From contig JAFKGE010000049.1 of assembly GCA_017307865.1 (NCBI GenBank), positions 1 through 38,997 on the forward strand: 38,997 bases of DNA, read 5' to 3'. Origin of the DNA: Burkholderiales bacterium. GTDB lineage: Bacteria; Pseudomonadota; Gammaproteobacteria; Burkholderiales; Burkholderiaceae_C. Under the pieces are notes generated by a model. It was not told the origin of the DNA. It was given only the letters and a program-made list of their open reading frames with translations, and made no database searches. A program made the position numbers and the translations under genes. Each line of letters opens with the position of its first letter. The first letter of the stretch is position 1. This document shows, piece by piece, positions 23,874 to 32,643 of this stretch.

Positions 23874-24326
23874 ATGGCCCGCATCGTTTTCGAGCTCCCG
23901 GCGCGCTTCGGCTTTGCCACCGAGCTGCAGGTCTACATCAGCCACGTCAACCAGGGCGGGCACCTGGACAACGCCCAGTTGCTGAGCCTGGTGTCCGAGG
24001 CGCGGCTGCGCTTTTTCCAGTCGCTGGGCTACCGCGAGGGCCACGTCGACGGCGCCGCCATCGTGGTCGGCGACATGCTGGCGCAGTACAAGTCCGAGGC
24101 CTTTCATGGCGAAACCCTGCGCGTGCAGATGCAACCGGCCGACTTCAACCGCTATGGCTTCGACCTGGTGTTCTGCATGACCGAGGTGAGCGCGCAGCGC
24201 GAGGTGGCGCGCGGCAAGACCGGCATCGTCTTCATCGACCCGGCCACGCGCCGCGTCACCCCGATTCCCATGGCCGCTCTGCACCAGCTGCAGCGCTGCG
24301 CCTCAATGGCCGACGCACCCGCATGA
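23874..24326 (+). CDS. Thioesterase superfamily (hotdog fold) protein
   Basis: This 150-residue protein resembles 4-hydroxybenzoyl-CoA-thioesterase-like hotdog proteins. It shows YISHVNQGGHLDNAQLLSLV, where the His-Val-Asn and following Asp-Asn occupy the active-site helix region, SEARLRFFQSLGY, and the strand block VGDMLAQYKSEAFHGETLRV. It probably hydrolyses an acyl-CoA or acyl-ACP thioester in the cytoplasm; substrate unknown. It follows rpoN by 15 nt and its stop overlaps the start of the RNA methyltransferase (ATGA), so the two are translationally coupled. Confidence 0.82.
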   Translation: MARIVFELPARFGFATELQVYISHVNQGGHLDNAQLLSLVSEARLRFFQSLGYREGHVDGAAIVVGDMLAQYKSEAFHGETLRVQMQPADFNRYGFDLVFCMTEVSAQREVARGKTGIVFIDPATRRVTPIPMAALHQLQRCASMADAPA

Positions 24327-25636
24327 CCACGCTGACCCTGTTCCTGCCCTGCGCCGGCGGCGTGGAGGACTATCTGGCCGACGAGGTGCACGGCCTCACC
24401 GGCCTGGTCGGCCAGGACCTGCTGACCCTGCGCGGCGGCGTGCGCGTGCGCGGCGACTGGGCCTGCGTGCTGCGCCTGAACCTGATGAGCCGCCTGGCGC
24501 AGCGCGTGCTGGTCGAGCTGGCGCACGCGCCGTATCAGGGCGAGCAGGATCTGTACGCGCTGGCCGCCGGCGTGGCGTGGGAAGACTGGTTCACGCCACG
24601 CCAGAGCTTTCGCGTCGACCTGACGGCGCAGGCCAGCCCGCTCAAGAGCCTGAACTTCGCCACCCTGCGCATCAAGGACGCGGTGGCCGACCGCTTTCGC
24701 CAGCAGGCCGGCGGCGTGCGCCCCAGCATCGACACCCAGCGGCCCGACGTGCGCGTGCAGGCGCACCTGACGGCCGACCAGGCCCAGCTTTACATCGACA
24801 CCAGCGGCGAGCCGCTGTTCAAGCGCGGCTGGCGCCAGGACAAGGGCGAGGCGCCGCTGAAGGAAACGCTGGCCGCCGCCATGCTGGCCGCCAGCGGCTG
24901 GTGGCAGCCGGCCACGCGCAGCGTGTCGCCGCTGCCGCTGTACGACCCCTGCTGCGGCTCGGGCACCATCGTCATCGAAGCCGCGCAGCTGGCGCTGGGC
25001 CTGCCCGCCGGCGGGCAGCGCCGCTTCGCCTTCGAACGCCTGAAGGGCTTCGACGCCGCGCAGTGGAATGCTATCAAAACAGAAGCTGCTCGCGCTTGTG
25101 TAGCGGGCGTTGAAGGCCAAAACGGCTTGGAATCCACGGCGGTGCGCGTGTTCGGCAGCGACGTCGCGCACCGCATGGTCGACTTCGCCCAGCGCAACGC
25201 CGAACGCGCCGGCGTCGCGCACGCCGTGCAGCTGCGCGGCGGCGACGCGCTGCAGCGCCTGCCGCCCAGCGACCGGCCGGGCGTGATCCTGATGAACCCG
25301 CCCTACGGCGAGCGCATCGCCGCCGCCGGCGTGGCGGGCGCAGGGCGCGGCCGCGAGGCCTTCCAGAGCGGCACGCTGGCGCGCCAGCGTGCCGGCGCGG
25401 CCGCTGCGGATGAAGTCAACGCCGGTGACGAATTCTTCGCCCGCCTGGCCGCGCACTGGAAGAGCCACTACGCCGGCTGGAGCGCCTGGCTGCTGACGCC
25501 CGACCTCAAGCTGCCCGGCCGCCTGCGCCTGAAGGAGTCGCGCCGCGTGCCGCTGTGGAACGGCCCGATCGAGTGCCGGCTGTTCAGGTTCGATTTGACG
25601 GCGCGCACGCCGCGCCCGCCGCAGCCCGGCGCTTAG
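24323..25636 (+). CDS. THUMP-domain 23S rRNA guanine-N2 methyltransferase (RlmL/YpsC-like)
   Basis: The 437-residue protein has an N-terminal ferredoxin-like/THUMP RNA-binding part (residues about 1-160; FLPCAGGVEDYLADEV, SPLKSLNFATLRIKDAV) and a Rossmann methyltransferase with motif I DPCCGSGTIVIEA (208-220) and catalytic VILMNPPYGERI (NPPY 325-328). It matches the RlmL half of E. coli RlmKL, which makes m2G2445 in 23S rRNA, and lacks the RlmK half. Residues about 250-271 come from an in-frame repeat copy; residues about 334-370 form another family-atypical insertion rich in Ala and Gly. It begins in an ATGA overlap with the thioesterase and ends 4 nt from the converging LysR gene with no room for a terminator. 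Confidence 0.9.
   Translation: MTTLTLFLPCAGGVEDYLADEVHGLTGLVGQDLLTLRGGVRVRGDWACVLRLNLMSRLAQRVLVELAHAPYQGEQDLYALAAGVAWEDWFTPRQSFRVDLTAQASPLKSLNFATLRIKDAVADRFRQQAGGVRPSIDTQRPDVRVQAHLTADQAQLYIDTSGEPLFKRGWRQDKGEAPLKETLAAAMLAASGWWQPATRSVSPLPLYDPCCGSGTIVIEAAQLALGLPAGGQRRFAFERLKGFDAAQWNAIKTEAARACVAGVEGQNGLESTAVRVFGSDVAHRMVDFAQRNAERAGVAHAVQLRGGDALQRLPPSDRPGVILMNPPYGERIAAAGVAGAGRGREAFQSGTLARQRAGAAAADEVNAGDEFFARLAAHWKSHYAGWSAWLLTPDLKLPGRLRLKESRRVPLWNGPIECRLFRFDLTARTPRPPQPGA
25070..25133 (+). repeat. Comamonadaceae-type ~60-bp interspersed repeat, copy 6 (inside the RNA methyltransferase)
   Basis: GCTATCAAAACAGAAGCTGC at 25070-25089, then CGCGCTTGTG, AGCGGGCGTTGAAGGCC and a CAAAAC end. This copy is the reference orientation for the others. 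It is read through in frame within the methyltransferase domain, in the loop between motif I and the FGSD strand. Confidence 0.75.
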
Positions 25637-25640
25637 CCCA

Positions 25641-26546
25641 TCAAGCCCGCGCCGACCCATGCTGCGCCAGCAGCGTGGCCATGAAGGCATGCGCCACCGG
25701 CGGCAGCGTGCGCCCGATGCGCGTGACGAGGCCGATCGCCCGGCTGGCCTGCGGGCGCACCAGCGGCACGGCGGCCAGGCCTTCCATGCTCATCAGGCCC
25801 AAGGTCAGGCGCGGCAGCGCGCTGATGCCCAGGCCGGCCGCCACCAGCGCGCCGCAGGCCGACACGCTGGGGTATTCCAGCGCCGGCCGCGGCGTGATGC
25901 GCCTTTGCATGAACACCGCGTCGGTGAGCGGCCGGATGCTGCTGTGCTGGGCGCTGGCGATGAAGGGCCGCTGCGCGAACACCGACCAGGGCACCGAGGC
26001 GCGCGCGGCCAGCGGGTCGTCGGCGCGGCACAGCAGCACCATCGGGTCGTCCAGCAGCGGCTGGTAGCGCAGGCGCTGCTGCGGTGCCGGGCGCACGCTC
26101 AGGCCCAGGTCGGCGCGCCCCTCTTCCACCACCGCCAGCAAGGCATCGGCCGGCGCCTCGATCAGGGTGAACTGCACCGCCGGGTGGGTGCGCTGCAAGG
26201 CCACCATGGCCTGCGGCACCAGCGCCGCGCCGGTGGACGGCAGCGCCGCCACCGTGACGTGGCCGCTGCGCCCCTGCATGAAGTCGCCCAGTTCGCTCAA
26301 AGCGCCGTCGAAGTCGCGCAGGATGCGCCGCGCGATGGGCAGCAGCTCGCGCCCGGCGGCGGTGATCTCGACCCGGCGCGTGTCGCGGTCGAACAGGCGC
26401 ACGCCCAGCGTCTGCTCGGCCTGGCCGATCAGCCGGCTGATCACCGGTTGCGCCTGCCCCAGCTCGGCGGCGGCGCGCCGAAAGCTGCCGCTGGTCGCCA
26501 CCTGCGCGAAGGCTTCGAGTTGCCGCAGGCTCAGGTCGATGCGCAT
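25641..26546 (-). CDS. LysR family regulator of the adjacent catabolic operon
   Basis: This 301-residue protein has an N-terminal winged helix (residues 1-60; LRQLEAFAQVATSGSFRRAA, then VISRLIGQAEQTLGVRLFDR) and an effector-binding domain (residues about 90-290; GHVTVAALPSTGAALVPQAM, then VEEGRADLGLSVRP). It is divergent from the CoA-transferase gene at 26646 with a 99-nt gap, the classic LysR arrangement in which the regulator controls the neighbouring operon in response to a pathway substrate or intermediate. Its 3' end is 4 nt from the converging RNA methyltransferase gene. Effector unknown. Confidence 0.93.
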   Translation of the reverse strand: MRIDLSLRQLEAFAQVATSGSFRRAAAELGQAQPVISRLIGQAEQTLGVRLFDRDTRRVEITAAGRELLPIARRILRDFDGALSELGDFMQGRSGHVTVAALPSTGAALVPQAMVALQRTHPAVQFTLIEAPADALLAVVEEGRADLGLSVRPAPQQRLRYQPLLDDPMVLLCRADDPLAARASVPWSVFAQRPFIASAQHSSIRPLTDAVFMQRRITPRPALEYPSVSACGALVAAGLGISALPRLTLGLMSMEGLAAVPLVRPQASRAIGLVTRIGRTLPPVAHAFMATLLAQHGSARA

Positions 26547-26572
26547 GGGATTGATCCTGTTTCGTCATCACA

Positions 26573-26619
26573 GATATAGAAATATAGCGCTTCCCATATC
26601 AGGCCCCTGTGCCTAGACT
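26573..26619 (+). promoter_or_regulatory. Candidate operon promoter and LysR operator
   Basis: TTCCCA at 26591-26596, a 17-nt spacer and TAGACT at 26614-26619 form a plausible sigma-70 promoter for the catabolic operon. Inverted A/T-rich half-sites GATAT (26573-26577) and ATATC (26596-26600), and ATAT at 26582 and 26596, overlap the -35 and are the best candidates for LysR binding in an otherwise GC-rich region. Confidence 0.4.
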
Positions 26620-26645
26620 GAACGCCGATTTCAGGAGACAAGGCG

Positions 26646-27812
26646 ATGACGGGCGTGCTTGACGGGGTTCGCGTGCTGGAGCTGGGCCAGGTGCTGGCCG
26701 GGCCGTTTGCCGGCGCCATCCTGGCCGACCTGGGCGCCGAGGTGGTGAAGGTGGAGCGCGTGCAGGGCGGCGACGACGCACGCCAGATGGGGCCGGCGTT
26801 TCGGCATGGCGACGCGCTGAACTTCCAGGTCTTCAACCGCGGCAAGCAGTCGGTGGCGCTGGACCTGAAAAGCCCCGAGGGCCTGGCCGCCTTCGAACGG
26901 TTGGCCGGCGAGGCCGACATCTTCATCCACAACCTGCGCCCCGGCGTGCCGGCCAAGCTGGGCATCGACGGCGCGACGCTGTGCGCGCGCCATCCGCGCC
27001 TGATCTACTGCGAGATCTCGGCCTTCGGCCATGTGGGGCCGATGGCGCTGCAGCCGGGTTACGAGCCGCTGGTGCAGGCCTTCAGCGGCCTGTCCAGCAC
27101 CAATGGCGGACCCGATGATCCGCCGATGCGCTCGGCCGCCTCGATGTGCGACCAGGGCAGCGGCATGTGGGTGGTGATCGGCGCGCTGGCCCTGCTGCAC
27201 CGGCGCGCGCAGACCGGGCGCGGCGGCATCCTGAACACCTCGCTGCTGGAAACCGCGCTGGTCTGGAACGGCCAGAAGGCCGACGCCTTTGTCAACGAAG
27301 GCCGCCTGCCGAAGCGCGATCGCTCGGGCCACCCCGGCTTCGTGCCCTACGAAGCCTTCGACACGCAGGACGCGCCGCTGCTCATCTGCTGCGGCAACGA
27401 CCGCCTGTTCGCCAAGCTGGCCGCCGAGCTGGGCCGCAGCGACTGGCTCGTGGACGAACGCTTTGCCACCAACCGCGCGCGCCTGGCGCACAAGGCGGCG
27501 CTGCTGGAACAACTGGTGCCGCTGCTGTGCGCGCAGCCGCGCGCCGAGTGGATCGAGCGCTTCGACGCCGCCGGCGTGCCCTGCGCGCCGATCCACACCG
27601 TGCCCGAGGCGCTGGCCCACCCGCAGGTGCGGGCGCTCGGCATCCTGGCGCCGCTGCCGGGCGAGGATTTTTCGCTCACCGCCCTGCCGCTCAGCATCGA
27701 CGGCCAGCGCCCCCTGCCGCGTGCCGGCGCGCCTCGCCTGGGCGCCGGCAACGCCGCGCACGGCCTGCCCGTGCCCCCCCGATCACCCACCACCCTTCAG
27801 GAGACACCTTGA
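26646..27812 (+). CDS. CaiB/BaiF class III CoA-transferase (first of two)
   Basis: Class III CoA-transferases move CoA from one acyl-CoA to a carboxylic acid through an aspartyl-CoA thioester. This 388-residue protein starts GVRVLELGQVLAGPFAGAIL and has the catalytic Asp at residue 169 (in SMCDQGSG), the same number as in formyl-CoA transferase Frc. Other family segments are NRGKQSVALDLKSPEGL, YCEISAFGHVGPMA and GRGGILNTSLLETAL. AGGAG at 26632-26636 supports the start. It is the first gene of the operon, and its stop overlaps the TTG start of the next gene by 4 nt. Its likely job is to activate the growth substrate; the CoA donor is unknown. Confidence 0.92.
   Translation: MTGVLDGVRVLELGQVLAGPFAGAILADLGAEVVKVERVQGGDDARQMGPAFRHGDALNFQVFNRGKQSVALDLKSPEGLAAFERLAGEADIFIHNLRPGVPAKLGIDGATLCARHPRLIYCEISAFGHVGPMALQPGYEPLVQAFSGLSSTNGGPDDPPMRSAASMCDQGSGMWVVIGALALLHRRAQTGRGGILNTSLLETALVWNGQKADAFVNEGRLPKRDRSGHPGFVPYEAFDTQDAPLLICCGNDRLFAKLAAELGRSDWLVDERFATNRARLAHKAALLEQLVPLLCAQPRAEWIERFDAAGVPCAPIHTVPEALAHPQVRALGILAPLPGEDFSLTALPLSIDGQRPLPRAGAPRLGAGNAAHGLPVPPRSPTTLQETP
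27798..27811 (+). promoter_or_regulatory. Strong ribosome binding site with TTG start (first Bug gene)
   Basis: CAGGAG at 27798-27803 lies 5 nt before a TTG at 27809-27811. No ATG or GTG occurs at a sensible place, and the signal peptide begins right after it, so TTG is the start. The SD sits inside the end of the CoA-transferase gene. Confidence 0.75.
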
Positions 27813-28783
27813 ACATCCGACCGACCCACCTGCTGGCCGCGCTGGCCACCACTGCCGCGACGCTGCTGGCCCTGCCGGCCGCGGCGCAGGACTACCCCAA
27901 CAAGCCCATCACCCTGGTCGTGCCCTTCGGCCCCGGCAGCGGCACCGACCAGATGGCGCGCCTGTACGCCAAGGCGCTGGGCGACGAGCTGAAGGTGCCC
28001 ATCGTGGTCGAGAACAAGGGCGGCGCCAGCGGCTTCATTGCCGCACAGTTCGTGGCCAAGGCCGCGCCCGACGGCTACACGCTGCTGATGACCACCAACA
28101 CCACGCACGCGGCCAACGAGCACCTGTTCAAGAAACTGCCCTACGATCCGGTGAAGGACTTCGCGCCCATCGAGCTGCTGGCCACCGGCCAGATGCTGCT
28201 GCTGGTACAGCCCAACTCGCCCTACAAGAGCGTGGCCGACCTGCTGGCCGCCGCGCGCAAGGCGCCCGGCAAGCTGGACTTCGGCAGCGGCTCCTCGTCC
28301 AGCCAGGTCGCGGGCTATTCGCTGCAGCAGATGGCGCACCTGGACATGGTCAACGTGCCCTACAAGAGCAACCCGCAGGCCATCACCGACCTGATCGGCG
28401 GGCGCTTCAGCTTCATGTTCGCCGACACGTCCACGGCCCTGCCCCAGGTGCAGGGCGGCAAGCTGCGCGCGCTGGCGACCAGCGGCGCCAAGCGCGTGGC
28501 GGCCTTGCCCGACGTGCCGACGGTGGCCGAGGCCGGCGTCAAGGGCTACGACGTGAGCTACTGGTTTGCCGCCTACGCGCCGGCCGGCACGCCGCCGGCC
28601 ATCGTGACCCGGCTCAATCAGGTGTTCGCCAAGGCCTCGACCACGGACGAGGTCAAGGCCTACATGAACCAGACCAGCAGCACGCTCACCTCCAGCACGC
28701 CCGAGGGCCTGGCCAAGTTCCAGGCCGCCGAATCGAAGAAATGGGGCGAGGTGATTCGCGCTGCGGGCATCGAGCCCCAGTGA
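27809..28783 (+). CDS. Bug/TctC family tripartite tricarboxylate receptor (first copy)
   Basis: Bug proteins are periplasmic binding proteins, very numerous in Burkholderiales, that deliver carboxylates to TctAB transporters or act as sensors. The 324-residue precursor starts at TTG 27809 with a signal peptide (HLLAALATTAATLLALPAAA, cleaved before QDYPNKP). The mature part shows ITLVVPFGPGSGTDQMARLY, ENKGGASGFIAAQFVAKAAP, LPYDPVKDFAPIELL and LPDVPTVAEAGVKGYDVSYW, all classic for the family; the two conserved water-mediated carboxylate loops are in the first and third blocks. No tctA or tctB gene is nearby. A second copy of equal length follows after 44 nt. Confidence 0.92.
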   Translation: MNIRPTHLLAALATTAATLLALPAAAQDYPNKPITLVVPFGPGSGTDQMARLYAKALGDELKVPIVVENKGGASGFIAAQFVAKAAPDGYTLLMTTNTTHAANEHLFKKLPYDPVKDFAPIELLATGQMLLLVQPNSPYKSVADLLAAARKAPGKLDFGSGSSSSQVAGYSLQQMAHLDMVNVPYKSNPQAITDLIGGRFSFMFADTSTALPQVQGGKLRALATSGAKRVAALPDVPTVAEAGVKGYDVSYWFAAYAPAGTPPAIVTRLNQVFAKASTTDEVKAYMNQTSSTLTSSTPEGLAKFQAAESKKWGEVIRAAGIEPQ

Positions 28784-28827
28784 CGACCCACTGCGCGCCT
28801 GCGATCAAAACCCACCCGGAATCAGCC

Positions 28828-29802
28828 ATGACTCGCTTTCACTTTCTCCGTTTCGCCCTTGCCGGCACCTGTGCCCTGGCGGCGCTCACCGCGCCCGCCC
28901 AGGCGCAGGACTACCCCAGCAAGCCCATCACCATCGTGGTGCCCTTCGGCCCCGGCAGCGGCACCGACCAGGCCGCGCGCGTCTACGGACAGGCACTGTC
29001 CGAACAGCTGAAGGTGCCGGTGATCGTCGACAACAAGGGCGGCGCCAGCGGCTTCATCGGCGCGCAATACGTGGCCAAGGCCGCGCCCGACGGCTACACC
29101 ATCTTCATGACCACCAACACCACGCAGGTGGCCAACCCCTACCTGTTCAAGAAGCTGCCCTACGACCCGGTCAAGGACTTCGCGCCGGTCGAACTGCTGT
29201 TCAAGGGCCAGATGCTGCTGCTGGTGCGCCCCAACTCGCCCTACAAGTCGCTGGGCGAGCTGCTGGCCGCCGCCAGGAAGACGCCGGGCAAGCTGAGCTT
29301 CGGCGCCGGCAACTCGTCCAGCCAGGTCGGCGGCGAACTGCTCAAGCAGATGGCCGGCGTCGACGTGCTCTACGTGCCCTACAAGAGCAACCCCCAGGCC
29401 GTCACGGACCTGATCGGCGGCCAGATCGACTTCATGTTCGTCGACACGCCCAACGCACTGGCGCAGGTGGAAGGCGGCAAGCTGCGCGCGCTGGCCGCCA
29501 GCGGCGCCAAGCGCCTGGCGATGGCGCCCAGCGTGCCCACGGTCAGCGAGGCCGGCGTCAAGGGCTACGAGATGCTGTACTGGCTGGCGGTCTACCTGCC
29601 GGCGCGCGCGCCGGCGGCCGTGGTCGATCGCCTGAGCGCCGCCTTCGCCAAGGCCACCCAGTCGGCCGACGTGAAGGCGTTCGAGACCAAGATCAACGTC
29701 GAATCCGCGCTGGCGGGGCCGAAGGGCCTGGCCAGCTTTCAGGCCGCCGACGCGACCAAGTGGCAACAGGTGATCCAGGCCGCCGGCATCGAGCCGCAGT
29801 GA
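28828..29802 (+). CDS. Bug/TctC family tripartite tricarboxylate receptor (second copy)
   Basis: This protein is also 324 residues and closely similar along its whole length to the preceding receptor, consistent with tandem duplication. The signal peptide (RFALAGTCALAALTAPAQA) precedes QDYPSKPITIVVPFGPGSGT; later blocks are DNKGGASGFIGAQYVAKAAP, TNTTQVANPYLFKKLPYDPV and APSVPTVSEAGVKGYEMLYW. Differences gather around the ligand-binding side, for example DTPNALAQVEGG against DTSTALPQVQGG, so the pair may bind related but different acids. It lies between the first receptor and the bicupin gene in the same operon. Confidence 0.92.
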   Translation: MTRFHFLRFALAGTCALAALTAPAQAQDYPSKPITIVVPFGPGSGTDQAARVYGQALSEQLKVPVIVDNKGGASGFIGAQYVAKAAPDGYTIFMTTNTTQVANPYLFKKLPYDPVKDFAPVELLFKGQMLLLVRPNSPYKSLGELLAAARKTPGKLSFGAGNSSSQVGGELLKQMAGVDVLYVPYKSNPQAVTDLIGGQIDFMFVDTPNALAQVEGGKLRALAASGAKRLAMAPSVPTVSEAGVKGYEMLYWLAVYLPARAPAAVVDRLSAAFAKATQSADVKAFETKINVESALAGPKGLASFQAADATKWQQVIQAAGIEPQ

Positions 29803-29831
29803 GCCGCGCCCCCATCAACAGGAGATCGTGC

Positions 29832-30584
29832 ATGACCCGAGTCGTGATTCGTCCGCAGGACGTGAGCGCCTATTCGCCCGCCAACCACACCGGCACCTCC
29901 AACCAGCGCATCATCAGCCGCGCAACGGTCGGCGCGCGCCACGTGGAGGCCCTGATCGGCACCATCGCCGCCGGCCAGGGCGCGCACGCGCACGCGCACC
30001 CCACGCTGGAGCAGGCGTCGCTGTTCCTGCAGGGCGAGGGCGTGGGCGAGATCGAAGGCCGGGAAGTGACGATCAAGGCGGGCGAACTGCTGTTCAACCC
30101 GATGGGCAAGTTTCACCGCCTCGTCACCAAGACGCCGGTGCGGGTGCTGGTGGTGTACGCGCCGCCCTACGCCGAAAACCCGAATGCCGCCGAGGTGTAC
30201 GACGAGCGCAGCCAGGCGGCCGGGAAGATCATTGGCGAGGACTCGCACATCCTGCTGCCGCGCGAGGACAAGCGCTTCACGCCCAGCCATCACGACGCCG
30301 GCACCGTGTGCCGCCCGATCGTGAACCAGGAGCTGGTGGGCGCGCGCTTCATGGAAGTCTTCCGGCAGGAGAGCGCGCCCGGCTCCGGCGCCGAAGCGCA
30401 TGCGCTGCCGGGCACCGAGCGTTTCATGGTGATCGAGAAGGGCCAGTTGTCCGGCCAGATCGCCGGCGAGCCGTTCAGCGCCCAGGCCGGTGACTGGGTC
30501 TTCGTGCCGCAAGGCAGCTCGTTCGGATACGCCGCTGCCGGCACCGAGCCCCTGCACGCCATCGTCGTGCACGCCCACGCCTGA
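29832..30584 (+). CDS. Bicupin protein of unknown function
   Basis: The 250-residue protein contains two cupin barrels. The first (about residues 35-115) has GQGAHAHAHPTLEQASLFLQ (His52, 54, 56 and Glu60 as candidate metal ligands) and GELLFNPMGKFHRLV. The second (about 165-245) has GSGAEAHALPGTERFMVIEK and GDWVFVPQGSSFGY, with fewer histidines. Metal-dependent dioxygenase, isomerase or binding functions are all possible. GGAG at 29821-29824 supports the ATG at 29832. It is embedded in the catabolic operon, so a catalytic step or substrate-sensing role is likely. I do not recognise a specific subfamily. Confidence 0.75.
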   Translation: MTRVVIRPQDVSAYSPANHTGTSNQRIISRATVGARHVEALIGTIAAGQGAHAHAHPTLEQASLFLQGEGVGEIEGREVTIKAGELLFNPMGKFHRLVTKTPVRVLVVYAPPYAENPNAAEVYDERSQAAGKIIGEDSHILLPREDKRFTPSHHDAGTVCRPIVNQELVGARFMEVFRQESAPGSGAEAHALPGTERFMVIEKGQLSGQIAGEPFSAQAGDWVFVPQGSSFGYAAAGTEPLHAIVVHAHA

Positions 30585-30622
30585 GAAGGTGTGACCATGC
30601 GCATCCAGGAGACCGCACGACC

Positions 30623-31866
30623 ATGACCGATACCACCCCCCAGCCAGCCAGCACCGGCCCCCTGCACGGCGTGCGCGTGCTCGACCTGACCACCGTGTTC
30701 ATGGGTCCCTCGTGCACGCAGCTGCTGGGCGACCTGGGCGCCGACGTGATCAAGGTCGAGGCGCCGGGCGGCGACTCGATCCGCACCATCGGGCCTTGCG
30801 GCGAGCTTGGGCTGGGCCCGCTCTTCATGGGCCTCAACCGCAACAAGCGCAGCATCGTGCTCGATCTGAAAAAGCCCGAAGGCCTGGCGGCCCTCAAGCG
30901 TCTGGCCCAGGATGCCGACGTGCTGGCCACCAACGTGCGCCCGGCCGGCATGCGGCGCCTGGGGCTCGCTTTCGAGCAGCTGTCGTCCCTCAACCCGCGT
31001 CTCGTCTACGCCAGCATGGTGGGTTTTTCGCAGCGTGGCCCCTACGCACCCAAGGCCGCCTTCGACGACATGATCCAGGCCGCCACGGGCCTGTCGGCCG
31101 TGGTGGGTCAGAGCGCGAACGACGAGCCGCGCTACCTGCCCATCACGATTGCCGATCGCTCGGTGGGCTTGTATGCCTTCGGCGTCATCAGCGCCGCGCT
31201 GTACGCGCGCGAGCGCACCGGCGTGGGCCAGTCCGTCGAGATTCCCATGTTCGAGACCATGATCCCCTACGTGCTGGGCGACCATCTGTACGGCCACACC
31301 TTCGATCCGCCCAAGGCGGGGTTCAGCTACCCGCGCCTGATGTCGCCCGACCGGCGGCCCTACAAGACCAAGGACGGCTACGTCTGCTGCGTGATCTACA
31401 CCGACAAGCAGTGGGACATCTTTTTGAACGCCGTCGGCAAGGGCGAATTGCGCCAGACCGACCCGCGCTTTGCCAGCCTGCGCAGCCGCACGCAGGCCAT
31501 CAACGAGCTCTACAAGCTGGTCGCCGACGAGCTGGTGCACCGCACGACGGCCGAGTGGCGCGCGCTGCTGCCCGAAAACGAGATCGTGATCTTCCCCATG
31601 CACACGCTGGATTCGCTGCTGGAAGACGAGCACCTGAAGGCCACGGGCTTTTTCCGGCGCAGCGAACACCCGAGCGTCGGCACCATCGTCGAGACCGCCG
31701 TGCCCAGCGAATGGTCGGGCACCCGGCCGACGCAGCACAAGCCCGTGCCCCGGCTGGGCGAGCACACGGCCGAGGTGCTGCGCGAGGCCGGCTACGCCGA
31801 CGCCGACATCGAGGCCCTGATCGACCAGGGCGCCGCGCACGCCGCCAACCCCAAGGAAACTAAGAA

Positions 31867-31870
<4 letters not shown>
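30623..31870 (+). CDS. CaiB/BaiF class III CoA-transferase (second)
   Basis: This 415-residue enzyme is a second, clearly different member of the class III CoA-transferase family. It opens GVRVLDLTTVFMGPSCTQLL, with NRNKRSIVLDLKKPEGLAAL, ASMVGFSQRGPYAPKAAFDD and the catalytic Asp at residue 178 (LPITIADRSVGLYAF), followed by RERTGVGQSVEIPMFETM. AGGAG at 30607-30611 precedes the ATG. A nine-codon frame (MRIQETARP, from 30597) ends in an ATGA overlap with this start. The gene overlaps the hydratase by ATGA. Having two CoA-transferases in one operon suggests two acids, two activation steps or a CoA-recycling pair. Confidence 0.92.

Positions 31871-32639
<769 letters not shown>

Positions 32640-32643
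<4 letters not shown>

Noticed and set aside
22655-24322. Very long open frame running through rpoN and the thioesterase into the RNA methyltransferase frame
   Set aside because: It is the +1 shadow of rpoN and the thioesterase gene; the Arg/Ala/Gly-rich translation has no domain, and the true methyltransferase starts at the ATGA junction at 24323.
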